A stretch of 64,000 nucleotides of DNA from an uncultured Dehalococcoidia bacterium (GCA_913052475.1 CAJXEJ010000002.1:1-64000), one strand, 5' to 3'. Counted from the stretch's first letter, positions 10,361 through 20,698 are shown. Made by a program: numbers and translations. Notes: generated from the sequence alone by a model not told the origin.

Positions 10361-10560
10361 GTGGACTGGAACGAACGCTGTTGCGGAGTCGAGACGGTCG
10401 CACCTTATGCAAGCAAGCCCTATGGATCGCTGGGTACAGATTTCACCGACGCCGTAGTCGAACGAGACGACCGTCTAGCTTTCCGAGGTGATACCGAAAT
10501 TCAAGTATGGGAGTCGCACTCGTATGCCCAAGGGGGCTATGCCGACCGCGGGTATAACGG
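10361..10560 (+). pseudogene. Possible remnant of a Gfo/Idh/MocA-like oxidoreductase C-terminus
   Basis: VAPYASKPYGSLGTDFTDAVVERDDRLAFRGDTEIQVWESHSYAQ resembles the GTDFxDAV...A..GDxxxxVWExxxxAQ tail of this family; flanking sequence is non-coding in all frames. Confidence 0.3.
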
Positions 10561-10808
10561 TGTAATGCTGCACGTCGTCGGAGCCGAATCAAATGGTCGA
10601 CCAGCACTGTTAGAGATCAGCAGGGTCTTACCGCGCTGTGTCGACCGATGTTTCGGCGTCGCATCCGGGCGCGACAGCCTCGACTTCCCAGCGTCTAGGA
10701 TCACCGAGAGAAGAGATCAACCAGTAAATCTCTCGAAGACAAACTGTGTGGCAAATATTCGCTTAGCCCGGCATCCAAATCAGCCAATAACACGTTACGA
10801 TTACAGAC

Positions 10809-11360
10809 ATGGCAGTTGAATCTAGCTCAGAGTGCGTTCAGGTCTCTGACTCTTCCACAACGAAGATATCCCCGGCTCAAGAACAAGAAAACGGGTTACT
10901 ACCCGGTGAACGGGTAGTTTCTGCACTCGACTCCCGTAACGAAGGTAGCTTCAGGCTGACACACGCACGCGTCATTTTCAACGGCAGTTCTGATTCCAAC
11001 GCGATCTACGCGTCAGCTCAATTGAAAGACATCACAGCCATCAAGGTCTCACGCCGACCGCGAGCTCGTCGTAGTGCCGCATGGGGGATCGTTGGCTTGT
11101 TCAGCGCCATTGGGGTGTGGCAGATCACTCCCGACTCAACAGTTGGCCTGGTGTCTTCTGTAGCAGTAGCCGCGATCTCACTCCTGCTGATGGCCGACTA
11201 CTGGATTCGACCCGCCGGTGTTCATGTCGAGCTTCACACCATGGGCGGCAACATTATTGGCGCCGAAGTAGGCGAAAACTCCTCGCTGGTGATGCAGTTC
11301 GTCCAAGATGTCGAAGATGCCAAACGTCGACTGATTTCTGGTCGGGTAGGCGCACCGTAG
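10809..11360 (+). CDS. Hypothetical membrane protein with PH-like N-terminal segment
   Basis: ORF of 183 aa; GERVVSALDSRNEGSFRLTHARVIFNG plus two hydrophobic helices. Confidence 0.6.
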   Translation: MAVESSSECVQVSDSSTTKISPAQEQENGLLPGERVVSALDSRNEGSFRLTHARVIFNGSSDSNAIYASAQLKDITAIKVSRRPRARRSAAWGIVGLFSAIGVWQITPDSTVGLVSSVAVAAISLLLMADYWIRPAGVHVELHTMGGNIIGAEVGENSSLVMQFVQDVEDAKRRLISGRVGAP

Positions 11361-11423
11361 CGGAACTACCCTTCCAGTTGATCCCGTTGTTTGCAGTTCA
11401 TCTCGAATCCCACGAGCCGCGGG

Positions 11424-12482
11424 CTACGCCAGCAAGCTGGTTCCGATTCGCAAGCTCGGAATTACGTCGAGGTCCCAACCATCACGACGGCCATTACGAT
11501 AGTTGACCAAACCGCCCATCGCGATCATCGCACCATTGTCCGTACACAGCTTGAACGGAGGAATCGCCACTGGAAGCGGTGATTTGACCACGAGCGTCTC
11601 ACGCAGTGGTCCATTCGCTGCCACTCCACCGACAAGCACGATGCCTGCGCAGTTCTCTCGCTGTGCAGCTCCGATCGTCTTTGTTACAAGCACATCGACT
11701 ACCGAATCCTGAAAAGCCTTTGCTAATCCCGCGACAATCTGAGGATCGACCGTATAGTCAGTTGTTGTTCTCGGATAGATCTCCAGCGTCCTTGCCCGGT
11801 TCAGCACTGCTGTTTTTATTCCACTGAACGAAAAATCGTCAGAACCTCGCATCCACGCCCTCGGCAGTGGCTCCATGTCCGGTGCGCCGTCGGCAACCCG
11901 CTGTATTTCAGGGCCGCCCGGATAGCGCAATCCCAAAATCCTCGCAGCCTTGTCGAACGCCTCGCCGGCAGCATCGTCTCTCGTCTCCCCGACCAAACGA
12001 AACTGCCCGTGGTCTTCGAGAAGGACAAGTTCGGTGTGCCCACCCGATACCACCAGACACATGATCGGCTGTTCACCAACAAGGTCCTGAAACGGCTCAA
12101 GCCCGTGATCTTCGGTGCGCGCCCATGCACCGTAGACGTGCCCATCCATGTGGTTCACGCCCACAAGCGGCACTCCGAGTGCTGTGGCAAGCCCTTTTGA
12201 GAAGTTCAGCCCAACGATCAGAGAACCGGCGAGACCGGGACCATAAGTCGCGGCTACAACGTCGATATCACCCCAATCGACACCCGCGACTTCGATCGCT
12301 TGTTCACAGACCGGTCGGATGTCGAGTACGTGTTGTCGAGATGCCACTTCGGGGACAATTCCACCATAGCGGGCGTGTATGTCAATCTGCGTCGCAATAA
12401 CGTTTGCGCGAACCCGACCTTCACCATCGACGATCCCGACAGAAGTCTCGTCACAACTGGTTTCTATTCCTAATACATACAT
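11424..12482 (-). CDS. tsaD: tRNA N6-adenosine threonylcarbamoyltransferase
   Basis: VLGIETSCDETSVGIVD, GIVPEVASRQH, NHMDGH, VSGGHTELVLL. Confidence 0.96.
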   Translation of the reverse strand: MYVLGIETSCDETSVGIVDGEGRVRANVIATQIDIHARYGGIVPEVASRQHVLDIRPVCEQAIEVAGVDWGDIDVVAATYGPGLAGSLIVGLNFSKGLATALGVPLVGVNHMDGHVYGAWARTEDHGLEPFQDLVGEQPIMCLVVSGGHTELVLLEDHGQFRLVGETRDDAAGEAFDKAARILGLRYPGGPEIQRVADGAPDMEPLPRAWMRGSDDFSFSGIKTAVLNRARTLEIYPRTTTDYTVDPQIVAGLAKAFQDSVVDVLVTKTIGAAQRENCAGIVLVGGVAANGPLRETLVVKSPLPVAIPPFKLCTDNGAMIAMGGLVNYRNGRRDGWDLDVIPSLRIGTSLLA

Positions 12483-12664
12483 ATCAATACATTCAATGTA
12501 ACGCCGAAATCCGTGAAATTACCTATGCCCCGCCAGTACCATTTGGCATGATCGGTAATAGACTCACGGTGTTGTGCACATAGATGAAATTAACACTCTG
12601 ACATTCTTTCGCTATTCGGAGCAGTTCAGTCACCACAGAATGTCCTCTGGAGGAGAGTAAGCAA

Positions 12665-12865
12665 TTGGAATCGAATATTTGGCCAGATTGTATTAGTTGT
12701 GGAGAGGGTCGACTGATCCCCCTCTCGGATTTTGGTGCTCAGGGTGCCGCAGTTCATTACAAGGCGTGGGTTTGCACAAATCCCGACTGTGATTACAACT
12801 TGAAGATCCGAAACGGTGAAATTCACCTTAACGAGCCGATCGTACTGGGCGCTCGCGTCCGATAG
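12665..12865 (+). CDS. Small zinc-ribbon protein
   Basis: 66 aa with CISC...CTNPDC (two CxxC/CxxxxC-like knuckles); TTG start. Confidence 0.5.
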   Translation: MESNIWPDCISCGEGRLIPLSDFGAQGAAVHYKAWVCTNPDCDYNLKIRNGEIHLNEPIVLGARVR

Positions 12866-12881
12866 CATTTAGCCATTCAAC

Positions 12882-12915
12882 CCGGTACGACCCTGTACGT
12901 ACAGGGTCGTACCGG
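12882..12915. repeat. Perfect 34-bp palindrome
   Basis: ccggtacgaccctgtac|gtacagggtcgtaccgg, arms exact reverse complements with no spacer; 12 bp upstream of sortase ATG. Confidence 0.95.
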
Positions 12916-12927
12916 AACAGTTATGGT

Positions 12928-13830
12928 ATGGCTACTTCAAACAACACACCCACCGATAAGCCGAGTGGCACATCGGTGAAAAAATTAAGAGTCACGCTCA
13001 CCACGATCGTCCCCTATACGATGGCGATCGCGGGTATTGCCTTGATCGTAATCACCGGCACGTACATCTATTCGAGATCACAGTCCGGATCGGATTCTGC
13101 TGAATACTCCTACGTTATTCCAGATGAAAAGCTCGACAGCCATCTGGGGCGACAGGTTGCAACAGACCCATCGCCTCCGGTGGAAGGCGAGCCGCCCGTG
13201 CCCCTCAACATAAAAGCACCCGACGTAGCTCAGTTTGCGAATCTCTTTCCCGGCGAACTTCTCAACCCGAAGTACTGGTCGGAGCCCGAGTGGGCCGGAT
13301 CCGATCCCTACGGCGGACCATCGATTCCAGATGAGTTCCTGCCAGTGCTCTCAACCGATCTTTTCCGCGATTTCGATCCGACGTCGAACGCTGTACGTAT
13401 AAAAATCCCCGCGATCAGCGTCGATTCCACAGTGGTAGAACTTGGAATCGTCGACCTCGGTAATCAGCAGGCGTATCAGACACCTGACAACACCGTTGGT
13501 CACATTCCCGAAACAGCCGCACCCGGTCAACAGGGAAGCGGCTGGTTCTTTGCACATCTCGAAAGTTTTGTTGCTAGAGAAGGCAACATCTTCCGCCATC
13601 TGCCAGAAATTGCTGAATTGATAAAGCAAGATCCCGTCGATGTGTACCTCGAAACGCCCGACGCAGAGTTCATTTATCGAGTAGTTGGCACGAGTCAGGT
13701 TCACCAAGACGATCTTCATTTAAGCAATGCTAATGACGCCCAGATAACCCTCGTCACATGCTGGCCACCCAAAATCTACGACCAGCGAATTTTGGTCGAT
13801 GCAACGCTAATCGCCTACCGACTGCTGTAG
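12928..13830 (+). CDS. Sortase family protein (class D/E-like)
   Basis: N-terminal TM, IKIPAISVDSTVVELGI, catalytic His (WFFAHLES), Cys (TLVTCWP), Arg (DQRILVDATL). Confidence 0.88.
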   Translation: MATSNNTPTDKPSGTSVKKLRVTLTTIVPYTMAIAGIALIVITGTYIYSRSQSGSDSAEYSYVIPDEKLDSHLGRQVATDPSPPVEGEPPVPLNIKAPDVAQFANLFPGELLNPKYWSEPEWAGSDPYGGPSIPDEFLPVLSTDLFRDFDPTSNAVRIKIPAISVDSTVVELGIVDLGNQQAYQTPDNTVGHIPETAAPGQQGSGWFFAHLESFVAREGNIFRHLPEIAELIKQDPVDVYLETPDAEFIYRVVGTSQVHQDDLHLSNANDAQITLVTCWPPKIYDQRILVDATLIAYRLL

Positions 13831-14019
13831 GAACGAAGCACCGGCGATCAGAGCACACACCGTAATTCGTTAGTCGAACGAGAGAACAGGTCCCCGAAAC
13901 AGCACCCGATTCACCTAGTTTTGCGCGATCATGGTCGTTGGCTGGCAACAGGGCCTGATCGGGCTGTTGAATGCCGACCTTTCTCGGCTCGTTATCTCTT
14001 AACTCGAAACTGGATAGCA

Positions 14020-15099
14020 ATGGAATCGTCTGACCGCGCCCTGTATGAGAACGCAACGCAAATTCCTATATGGAAAGACAGGCTGCTTATCACTCTGCTT
14101 ACGATTGCTGTAATCGGTGCTGTTCTTCAGATCACACTTGGCGGAGTCGTACGAGTTACAGGTTCTGGAGATGGCTGCCCCGACTGGCCAACTTGTTTCG
14201 GGCAAGCCTTTCCACCGCTAGACCAAGTGACTATCGACCGCCTATACGACGGCCCACGACCGACGACTCCTCGCCCGCACAACGTTCTTCTCGAATACAG
14301 CCATCGAACCGTCGGCACACTGCTTGGGCTCGCCATCGTAGCTACCGTAATTCTCGTGTGGGTACGACATAGATCGAACAGAGTTGTTGCATGGCTCGCC
14401 ACTGCGGAACTTGGAATGATCTTCCTAGTGGGAATGCTCGGTGGCGCAGTCGTACTCAACGATCTCGATCCCGCGATCCGAACCGTACATCTGCTCCTCG
14501 CCGAAATAGTAGCCTTGCTCGGAATACTGGCTCTTGTTGCCGTGGTACATGGTCGACCAGATTCGACCGAAGGTAGTGCGCCATGGATCTGGGGCAGAGT
14601 GAGCGATGAGCATCGGAGCGTACTCAATCTCGCAGCAGCCGCAGGGGTATTCGCATTAGTAGCGCTCCTTTCCGGTTCGTATGCGGTCTGGAAGGAAGCA
14701 GGCGCAGTATGTGCGTCGTGGCCGCTATGTGGTGGCAACGTAATACCGCAATCAACATTTGCTTGGATCCACATGACGCACCGCGTACTGTCGTTCGCAT
14801 CGATCGTGCTGGTACTGCTCGCAGGCCATCGTGTCTGGCAATTGCCGAATATTGCGTATGCGCTACGAGCAGCCGCCATTGTGTCGGCATTCCTGATAGT
14901 TGGTCAGATGCTCATGGGGGCGGCGAACCCATGGACGACGTTTGCTGAATGGGCTCGGGCTGGCCATCTTAGTTTTGCAACACTTGTCTGGGTCGACATG
15001 GTGTTCGTTGTCGCGCTTCTACTTCGCCCGGTACCCGGTCGCGATCTCGCCGAATCTTCTAGCCCTGGCTCGAGCGCGAGTAAGGCTGAGACCAGTTAA
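14020..15099 (+). CDS. ctaA: Heme A synthase (COX15/CtaA family)
   Basis: LQITLGGVVRVTGSGDGCPDWPTCFGQ, EYSHRTVGTLLGLA, WIHMTHRVLSFAS. ORF opens at 13921; ATG 14020 preferred. Confidence 0.93.
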   Translation: MESSDRALYENATQIPIWKDRLLITLLTIAVIGAVLQITLGGVVRVTGSGDGCPDWPTCFGQAFPPLDQVTIDRLYDGPRPTTPRPHNVLLEYSHRTVGTLLGLAIVATVILVWVRHRSNRVVAWLATAELGMIFLVGMLGGAVVLNDLDPAIRTVHLLLAEIVALLGILALVAVVHGRPDSTEGSAPWIWGRVSDEHRSVLNLAAAAGVFALVALLSGSYAVWKEAGAVCASWPLCGGNVIPQSTFAWIHMTHRVLSFASIVLVLLAGHRVWQLPNIAYALRAAAIVSAFLIVGQMLMGAANPWTTFAEWARAGHLSFATLVWVDMVFVVALLLRPVPGRDLAESSSPGSSASKAETS

Positions 15100-15108
15100 C
15101 ATTCTCTG

Positions 15109-16008
15109 ATGGCTACCAATGAGACAGTCGAACGCAATTCGGCACTGACTCTAATGGGTGATTTCATCGCCCTGACGAAGCCGCGCGTCATGTCGTTGCT
15201 GCTGTTGTCGGCCATTGCTGGTTCGTTCCTGGGTGCAGGCTCGATGCCGACCCTCGAAGTGATCATCGCGGTGCTTGTAGGGGGAGCGCTCGCATCCGGT
15301 GGCGCAGCTTCTTTGAACATGGCGTACGAAAGCGAACTCGATCGAAAGATGGGTCGTACAAAGAATCGCCCTGTCGCCGAAGATCGGATATCCCCTATCA
15401 CTGCCGTAATCTTTGGTCTGCTGCTCAACATTGGAGCATTTCTGGTTCTGGTGGTAATGACGAATGTTCTTGCGGCCGCTCTGGCAATTGTGGGAACCGT
15501 GCTCTATTTCGGCATCTACACCGTAATCTTGAAGCGAACAACCACCCAGAACATCGTGCTCGGAGGAGCAGCCGGTGCCGTCCCACCACTTGTCGGCTAT
15601 GCCGCAGCAGCGGGCTCGCTCGATCTCGCTGCGTGGTATCTGTTCATCATCATTTTCTTCTGGACACCGCCCCACTTCTGGGCACTGGCGATCATGATCA
15701 AAGATGACTACGCCCGAGCCGACATACCGATGCTCCCAGTTGTCCGTGGCGTCAAGCACACCAGCATTCAAATAATGCTCTACACCGTGATCCTATCAGC
15801 GGTAACCATCCTGTTCGGCATCGTATCTGACGCTCTCGGATTGATGTATATGATCGGTGTTGCCGTACTTTGCGTTGCGTTCTTCTGGTACGCCTTCAAA
15901 CTCACCAAAGAGCCCGACCGCCCGGCAGCCGTGCGTCTGTACAAATACTCACTATTGTTCTTGGCACTGTTTTTTGTACTCGTCATGGTCGACTCTGTGG
16001 TGGCATAG
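15109..16008 (+). CDS. ctaB: Protoheme IX farnesyltransferase
   Basis: LTKPRVMSLLL, NMAYESELDRKMGRTKNRPV, WTPPHFWALAI. Confidence 0.95.
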   Translation: MATNETVERNSALTLMGDFIALTKPRVMSLLLLSAIAGSFLGAGSMPTLEVIIAVLVGGALASGGAASLNMAYESELDRKMGRTKNRPVAEDRISPITAVIFGLLLNIGAFLVLVVMTNVLAAALAIVGTVLYFGIYTVILKRTTTQNIVLGGAAGAVPPLVGYAAAAGSLDLAAWYLFIIIFFWTPPHFWALAIMIKDDYARADIPMLPVVRGVKHTSIQIMLYTVILSAVTILFGIVSDALGLMYMIGVAVLCVAFFWYAFKLTKEPDRPAAVRLYKYSLLFLALFFVLVMVDSVVA

Positions 16009-16045
16009 TCCCGCCTAACCGCTGATTCGGCGTTAGGATGTTGCC

Positions 16046-17038
16046 ATGGGATTCCTCAGAACAACATTCACATTGCTTGGTCTTGCTGGGGGCAGCTACG
16101 TCGGAGTTTCATCGGCGATGGCAGCTAACTTGACGAAATCGGCACGTGTCCGCCCGGAAGACTCTCCGGAGTCGGTCGGTCTCGACTACCGTGATGTCAG
16201 CTTTACCAGTCGTGGCGGTGATGCCAGGCTTTCTGGGTGGATCATCCCCTCGGAATCGGGTTCCGATTCACCCCAGTCGACCGCGCGTGGCACCTCGTGG
16301 ATCATCATGCTCCACGGTGATAACACGAATCGCAGCGACCCGAAAACCGGAATGCTCAGTATTGCTCGAGCACTCAGCAGGCGTGGGTTCGGAATCTTCA
16401 TGTTCGATCTAAGAGGAAGAGGAGACTCGCCAGCGGCAATGTCCTCGTCCGGCTACTTCGAACGACTCGATCTACAAGGAGCGGCAGACTACCTAGTCAG
16501 CAAAGGCGCCGATCGTCGTCGGATAGGCGTGTTGGGCTTCTCGCTTGGCGCCGCCGTCGCCTTGATGGCCGGATCGAATCCCAACAACTTCGGTGCCGTA
16601 GTTTCGGACAGCTCATTCGCCGATTTCTCGCTGGTCCTGAAAAGTTCGATGACTGGCTCGAGGCGCCCACTCACACTTGCCATTCCCGGGATCGAGTTCA
16701 TGGCGCAAGCGATTTACGGAATCAATATCAAGGACATCTCACCCGCCCGCACCATTGCACGCTCAGACACACCGGTGATGGTAATACACGGCGAAGAAGA
16801 CGCAGTGGTACCCGTCGAACACGCCCGGTTACTAGGCCGTGCGATTGGCGCAAGTTTCGACGAAATGGAAAGCGGCGAAGAGACGGTGTGGATAGTGCCA
16901 GGAGCGGGTCACACCGGTTCATTTCGCACACAACCGAAGGCGTATATAGAAAAGCTGGTTAAATTCTTTGAGGCGCACCTAGGTGCGCCTCAACTATCAC
17001 ATCTGCAACAGCCAGACGCTCCGGAGAGCACCAGCTAG
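16046..17038 (+). CDS. Alpha/beta hydrolase
   Basis: GVLGFSLGAAVALMAG nucleophile elbow, VIHGEEDAVVPVEHA, GAGHTGSF. Confidence 0.85.
   Translation: MGFLRTTFTLLGLAGGSYVGVSSAMAANLTKSARVRPEDSPESVGLDYRDVSFTSRGGDARLSGWIIPSESGSDSPQSTARGTSWIIMLHGDNTNRSDPKTGMLSIARALSRRGFGIFMFDLRGRGDSPAAMSSSGYFERLDLQGAADYLVSKGADRRRIGVLGFSLGAAVALMAGSNPNNFGAVVSDSSFADFSLVLKSSMTGSRRPLTLAIPGIEFMAQAIYGINIKDISPARTIARSDTPVMVIHGEEDAVVPVEHARLLGRAIGASFDEMESGEETVWIVPGAGHTGSFRTQPKAYIEKLVKFFEAHLGAPQLSHLQQPDAPESTS
16968..16993. terminator. 26-bp perfect palindrome inside hydrolase 3' end, possible bidirectional terminator
   Basis: ttgaggcgcacct|aggtgcgcctcaa; lies near the convergent junction with rplT. Confidence 0.45.
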
Positions 17039-17397
17039 CTGGTAGGCAATGCTGCCTGTGCGATCTTCACAACTTCACTGAAGCCCTCTGGCTCGCGAAC
17101 AGCGAGCTCAGCAAGTGACTTTCGGTCGAGTTCGATACCCGCCAGCGAAAGACCGTGAATAAGGCTTGCGTAGTTGATACCGAGCGCACGTGCTGCTGCA
17201 TTGATACGAACGATCTGAAGAGATCTGTTCGTACGCTTCTTCAGACGGCGGTGCGCCGTTGAATACGCCTGTGCGTGAGTCAGAGATTCGCGAGCGACGC
17301 GATAGCGCCTGCTTCGTGATGCTCTGTGGCCTCGCGTGGCTTTTAGTACAGCTTTGTGCCGTCGTCGTGTTGTATTTCCGGCTTTGACCCTGGCCAA
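17035..17397 (-). CDS. rplT: 50S ribosomal protein L20
   Basis: (T)TG-ARVKAGNTTRRRHKAVLKATRGHR...INAAARALGINYASLIHGLSLAGIELDRKSLAELA. ORF opens at 17448; TTG at 17397 with upstream GGAG gives the canonical N-terminus. Confidence 0.93.
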   Translation of the reverse strand: MARVKAGNTTRRRHKAVLKATRGHRASRSRRYRVARESLTHAQAYSTAHRRLKKRTNRSLQIVRINAAARALGINYASLIHGLSLAGIELDRKSLAELAVREPEGFSEVVKIAQAALPTS

Positions 17398-17475
17398 CTT
17401 GCTTCTCCTCGGTCGAACGATTGCCGAACCTCCAATTGAGTTCGGCAATTAGTTCAAATAATTGTGTAGTTGCTT

Positions 17476-17679
17476 CTAGCGGAGTGCGCTAAGCGACTGT
17501 TTGATGGCCTTCGAGAACGTTTTTGAATCGAGAGCGACCTTGCCCCCAAACAGACGCTTGACACGTGATGCCTTGCGTCGGCGGAAGTGGCTCTTGGGAC
17601 CCTTCGTTCGGAGCACCTTGCCAGTTCCAGTGATGTGGAACCGCTTTTTAGCTCCCTTGTGGGTCTTCATCTTCGGCAT
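17476..17679 (-). CDS. rpmI: 50S ribosomal protein L35
   Basis: [24 protein letters not shown]...[10 protein letters not shown]. Confidence 0.96.
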   Translation of the reverse strand: MPKMKTHKGAKKRFHITGTGKVLRTKGPKSHFRRRKASRVKRLFGGKVALDSKTFSKAIKQSLSALR

Positions 17680-17738
17680 ATCAGTTAGTTTCCGTTCTCA
17701 ATTCTCAGTTCTGATATTCAGGCGACAATCGTCTGAAC

Positions 17739-18344
17739 CTACTCTTTTGTTGCAGCTTCACCATCGGCTAGTACACCGTTCGCAGCCGCTACCGGCTGCG
17801 CATCGGGCTGTCGGCCCCGCTCTTTTGTTTGAGGTGACGGTGCAAGTAATATGCTCAACACTCGCCCTTCCATTCCAGGCGGTTTCTCCAGCTTTGCGAC
17901 GCTTGCGAGACCTTCAGCAACTTTCCTCAGCACCTTCATCGCGATTTCAGGGTGGGCACGTTGCCTACCTCGGAACCTCACAAAAACCCTGACTTTGGCA
18001 CCTTCAGCGAGAAGGTTCTTAGTCATGTTGATCTTCGTCTTAATGTCGTTGTCCGACATCACAGGGCTAAGTCGTACGTCTTTTTGTTTGCTTGCGCTCC
18101 GCGAAATCTTTCGAGCTTCGCGTTGCTTCTTCCCTTGAATATATTTAAAACGACCGTAGTCCAGCAGGCGACACACAGGAGGATTTTGGTTCGGCCCAAC
18201 TTCAACAAGATCGAGGCCTTCATCCTCTGCCATCTCCAGCGCGTCACGAATGTGCATCACTGTCGACTCAGACAAATCTTCGCCACGAATGATCCGAACC
18301 TCATCGGCTCGAATTCGGCGATTCACCCTGAATTCTTTTGCTAT
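17739..18344 (-). CDS. infC: Translation initiation factor IF-3, probable ATA start
   Basis: (ATA)AKEFRVNRRIRADEVRIIRGED...DYGRFKYIQGKKQREARK...VRVFVRFRGRQRAHPEIA. ORF track begins at GTG 18326; AGGGAG lies 7 nt before ATA at 18344-18342. Confidence 0.9.
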   Translation of the reverse strand: MAKEFRVNRRIRADEVRIIRGEDLSESTVMHIRDALEMAEDEGLDLVEVGPNQNPPVCRLLDYGRFKYIQGKKQREARKISRSASKQKDVRLSPVMSDNDIKTKINMTKNLLAEGAKVRVFVRFRGRQRAHPEIAMKVLRKVAEGLASVAKLEKPPGMEGRVLSILLAPSPQTKERGRQPDAQPVAAANGVLADGEAATKE

Positions 18345-18729
18345 GTTCGCACTCCCTATGACATCGAGCGGGTGATCCCCACTGAATTACGCCCCCGCAA
18401 CACCTGATCCGGCAAGCAATTCTGGCCGATGTCGAATTGGTCGAACTTCCAATATATCAACCACATGGCCGATACTCAATTGGAAACCCGTACGAATCAT
18501 TACACGGTTTCCGCAGGTATTACAAACTGACTCCAATACGGCTCGAAACCGCCGCTATGCTACGATTACCTCACGCTGGCAACGTAACAATTGTCTGCCA
18601 AAAACTGTCTCGTATCGTCGGTTGTATCGTGGTGACAGGAATCTCATCCAACTAAACGCCGGACAACTAGGCAAACGGATGAATACCGATTAACCCGACT
18701 TAATAGTAGCTATAGGACGGCCAGGACAA

Positions 18730-20667
18730 ATGAGCAACCGCTGGATGCGGAACAGCCTCGTCTACCTCGTGATCATCGTCGCAGTGATCACCATATTCTT
18801 CATGTTCGTCGATCAGCCACTCAGTGGCTCGCAAGAGATTGGCATCAACGAAGTAGTCGAGTTGGCGAAAAACAGTAGCGGATCTTCCAAACTCGATATC
18901 GAGGTAAATGGCGATTCGCTAACGATCACCGATGGTCTGAACACCTTCAAATCTGTCAAAGAAGAAGGCTCAAGCATTGCTCAACTCCTTCAGGACGCCG
19001 GCGTACCGAGTGCCAACTACTCCGTAAAAGTCGATCCGGGAGGCGGCTTCGGAAATATTTTTGGAATCCTTATCGGGTTCTTACCGCTTATCCTTTTCGG
19101 GGGGATACTGCTGTTCATGATGCGTCAGGCTCAAGGCAACAATAATCAGCAGATGGGCTTCGGTCGAAGCAAGGCTCGAATGTTTGTTGGCACGAAGGCG
19201 ACCGTCACGTTCTTCGACGTGGCCGGTGTGCCGGAAGCCAAAGAAGAGCTCGAAGAAGTCGTTGAATTTCTAAAGTACCCGGAACGGTTCCAGGCGCTTG
19301 GCGCAAAAATACCTGCCGGTGTACTGCTGGTAGGCCCTCCCGGTACCGGCAAAACCCTACTCGCACGAGCCGTCGCTGGCGAAGCTGGCGTGCCGTTCTT
19401 CTCCATATCGGGTTCCGAGTTCGTTGAGATGTTCGTCGGTGTTGGTGCATCTCGTGTGCGTGACCTGTTCGAACAGGCTCGACGCCATTCACCATGCATC
19501 ATCTTTGTCGATGAAATCGACGCAGTCGGTCGACACCGCGGAGCCGGTCTTGGCGGTGGTCACGACGAACGTGAGCAGACGCTCAACCAGATTCTTGTTG
19601 AGATGGACGGATTCGATTCTGCGACCAACGTTATCGTTATTGCAGCAACAAACCGTCCCGACATTCTCGACCCAGCACTACTACGCCCGGGCCGGTTCGA
19701 CCGCCGAGTAATTCTCGACAACCCCGACGTCCGTGGACGTACAGCAATTCTTGACGTTCACGCCAAGGGTAAGCCCATCGAAAAGGGTGTCGAGCTCGCA
19801 AACGTCGCAAAGCAAACTCCGGGATTCTCGGGTGCTGATCTTGCGAATTTGATTAACGAAGCCGCACTACTCGCGGCCCGTAATAATCAGAAACTGATCA
19901 ACTACGAGAACCTGACCGAAGCGATTGACCGTGTTTCGATGGGACCAGCTCGTAAGAGTAAGGTCATCAGCGAGAAAGATCGGAAGATCACCGCTTACCA
20001 CGAAGCTGGCCACGCTCTGGTCGCACACCTGATGCCTGGTGGCTCGCCAATCGGTAAGATATCGATCATTGCTCGAGGCCAGGCAGGCGGATTTACAAGA
20101 TGGCAGCAGGAAGACCAGTCCTACCACTCGCAGGAACAACTCGAGGCCCAAATAGCTGCGGCAATGGGCGGTCGAGCCGCTGAAGTGTTGAAAGTCGGCG
20201 ATGTCACAACCGGTGCCTCGAACGACTTCGAACAGGCAACCAGCATCGCTCGTGAAATGGTGATGCGGCTTGGGATGAGCGAAAAACTGTCGCACCGCTC
20301 GTTTGGCAAACGGCAGGGTGGCGCAGTATTCCTTGGTCGCGAAATGTCGGAAGAACGCGACTACTCACTTAAGACCGAAAGCATCATTGACGACGAAATC
20401 AACCGATTGCTTAAAGATGGCGAGAAACGAGCCAATAAATTACTCGGCGATCACGACAAGGAATTGGAAGGAATCGCCGAGTTCCTACTGGAACACGAGA
20501 CGATCGACTCCGATCAGTTTGTTGCAATCATCGAAGGAAGAGACCCGCTGCTCGCAAGCCCGATGGCTACCGACGACCCGACTCTCCCCGATGAGCCGAC
20601 AACGCCAACCGGTGAGTTTGACGAAGAAGTTGGCGATGCTACCAACCCTGAACCACAGGCAACTTAG
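18730..20667 (+). CDS. ftsH: ATP-dependent zinc metalloprotease FtsH
   Basis: [23 protein letters not shown] Walker [26 protein letters not shown]. Confidence 0.97.
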   Translation: MSNRWMRNSLVYLVIIVAVITIFFMFVDQPLSGSQEIGINEVVELAKNSSGSSKLDIEVNGDSLTITDGLNTFKSVKEEGSSIAQLLQDAGVPSANYSVKVDPGGGFGNIFGILIGFLPLILFGGILLFMMRQAQGNNNQQMGFGRSKARMFVGTKATVTFFDVAGVPEAKEELEEVVEFLKYPERFQALGAKIPAGVLLVGPPGTGKTLLARAVAGEAGVPFFSISGSEFVEMFVGVGASRVRDLFEQARRHSPCIIFVDEIDAVGRHRGAGLGGGHDEREQTLNQILVEMDGFDSATNVIVIAATNRPDILDPALLRPGRFDRRVILDNPDVRGRTAILDVHAKGKPIEKGVELANVAKQTPGFSGADLANLINEAALLAARNNQKLINYENLTEAIDRVSMGPARKSKVISEKDRKITAYHEAGHALVAHLMPGGSPIGKISIIARGQAGGFTRWQQEDQSYHSQEQLEAQIAAAMGGRAAEVLKVGDVTTGASNDFEQATSIAREMVMRLGMSEKLSHRSFGKRQGGAVFLGREMSEERDYSLKTESIIDDEINRLLKDGEKRANKLLGDHDKELEGIAEFLLEHETIDSDQFVAIIEGRDPLLASPMATDDPTLPDEPTTPTGEFDEEVGDATNPEPQAT

Positions 20668-20698
20668 CGGTAGATCCACAAAACAAAATAGAATTCCT

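Noticed and set aside
14127-14879. 250-aa antisense ORF in ctaA
   Set aside because: Shadow ORF; ctaA motifs on + strand explain the region.
15151-15771. 206-aa antisense ORF in ctaB
   Set aside because: Shadow ORF opposite conserved ctaB.
18437-18655. 72-aa ORF between infC and ftsH
   Set aside because: No recognisable motif or RBS; likely random in the divergent promoter region.
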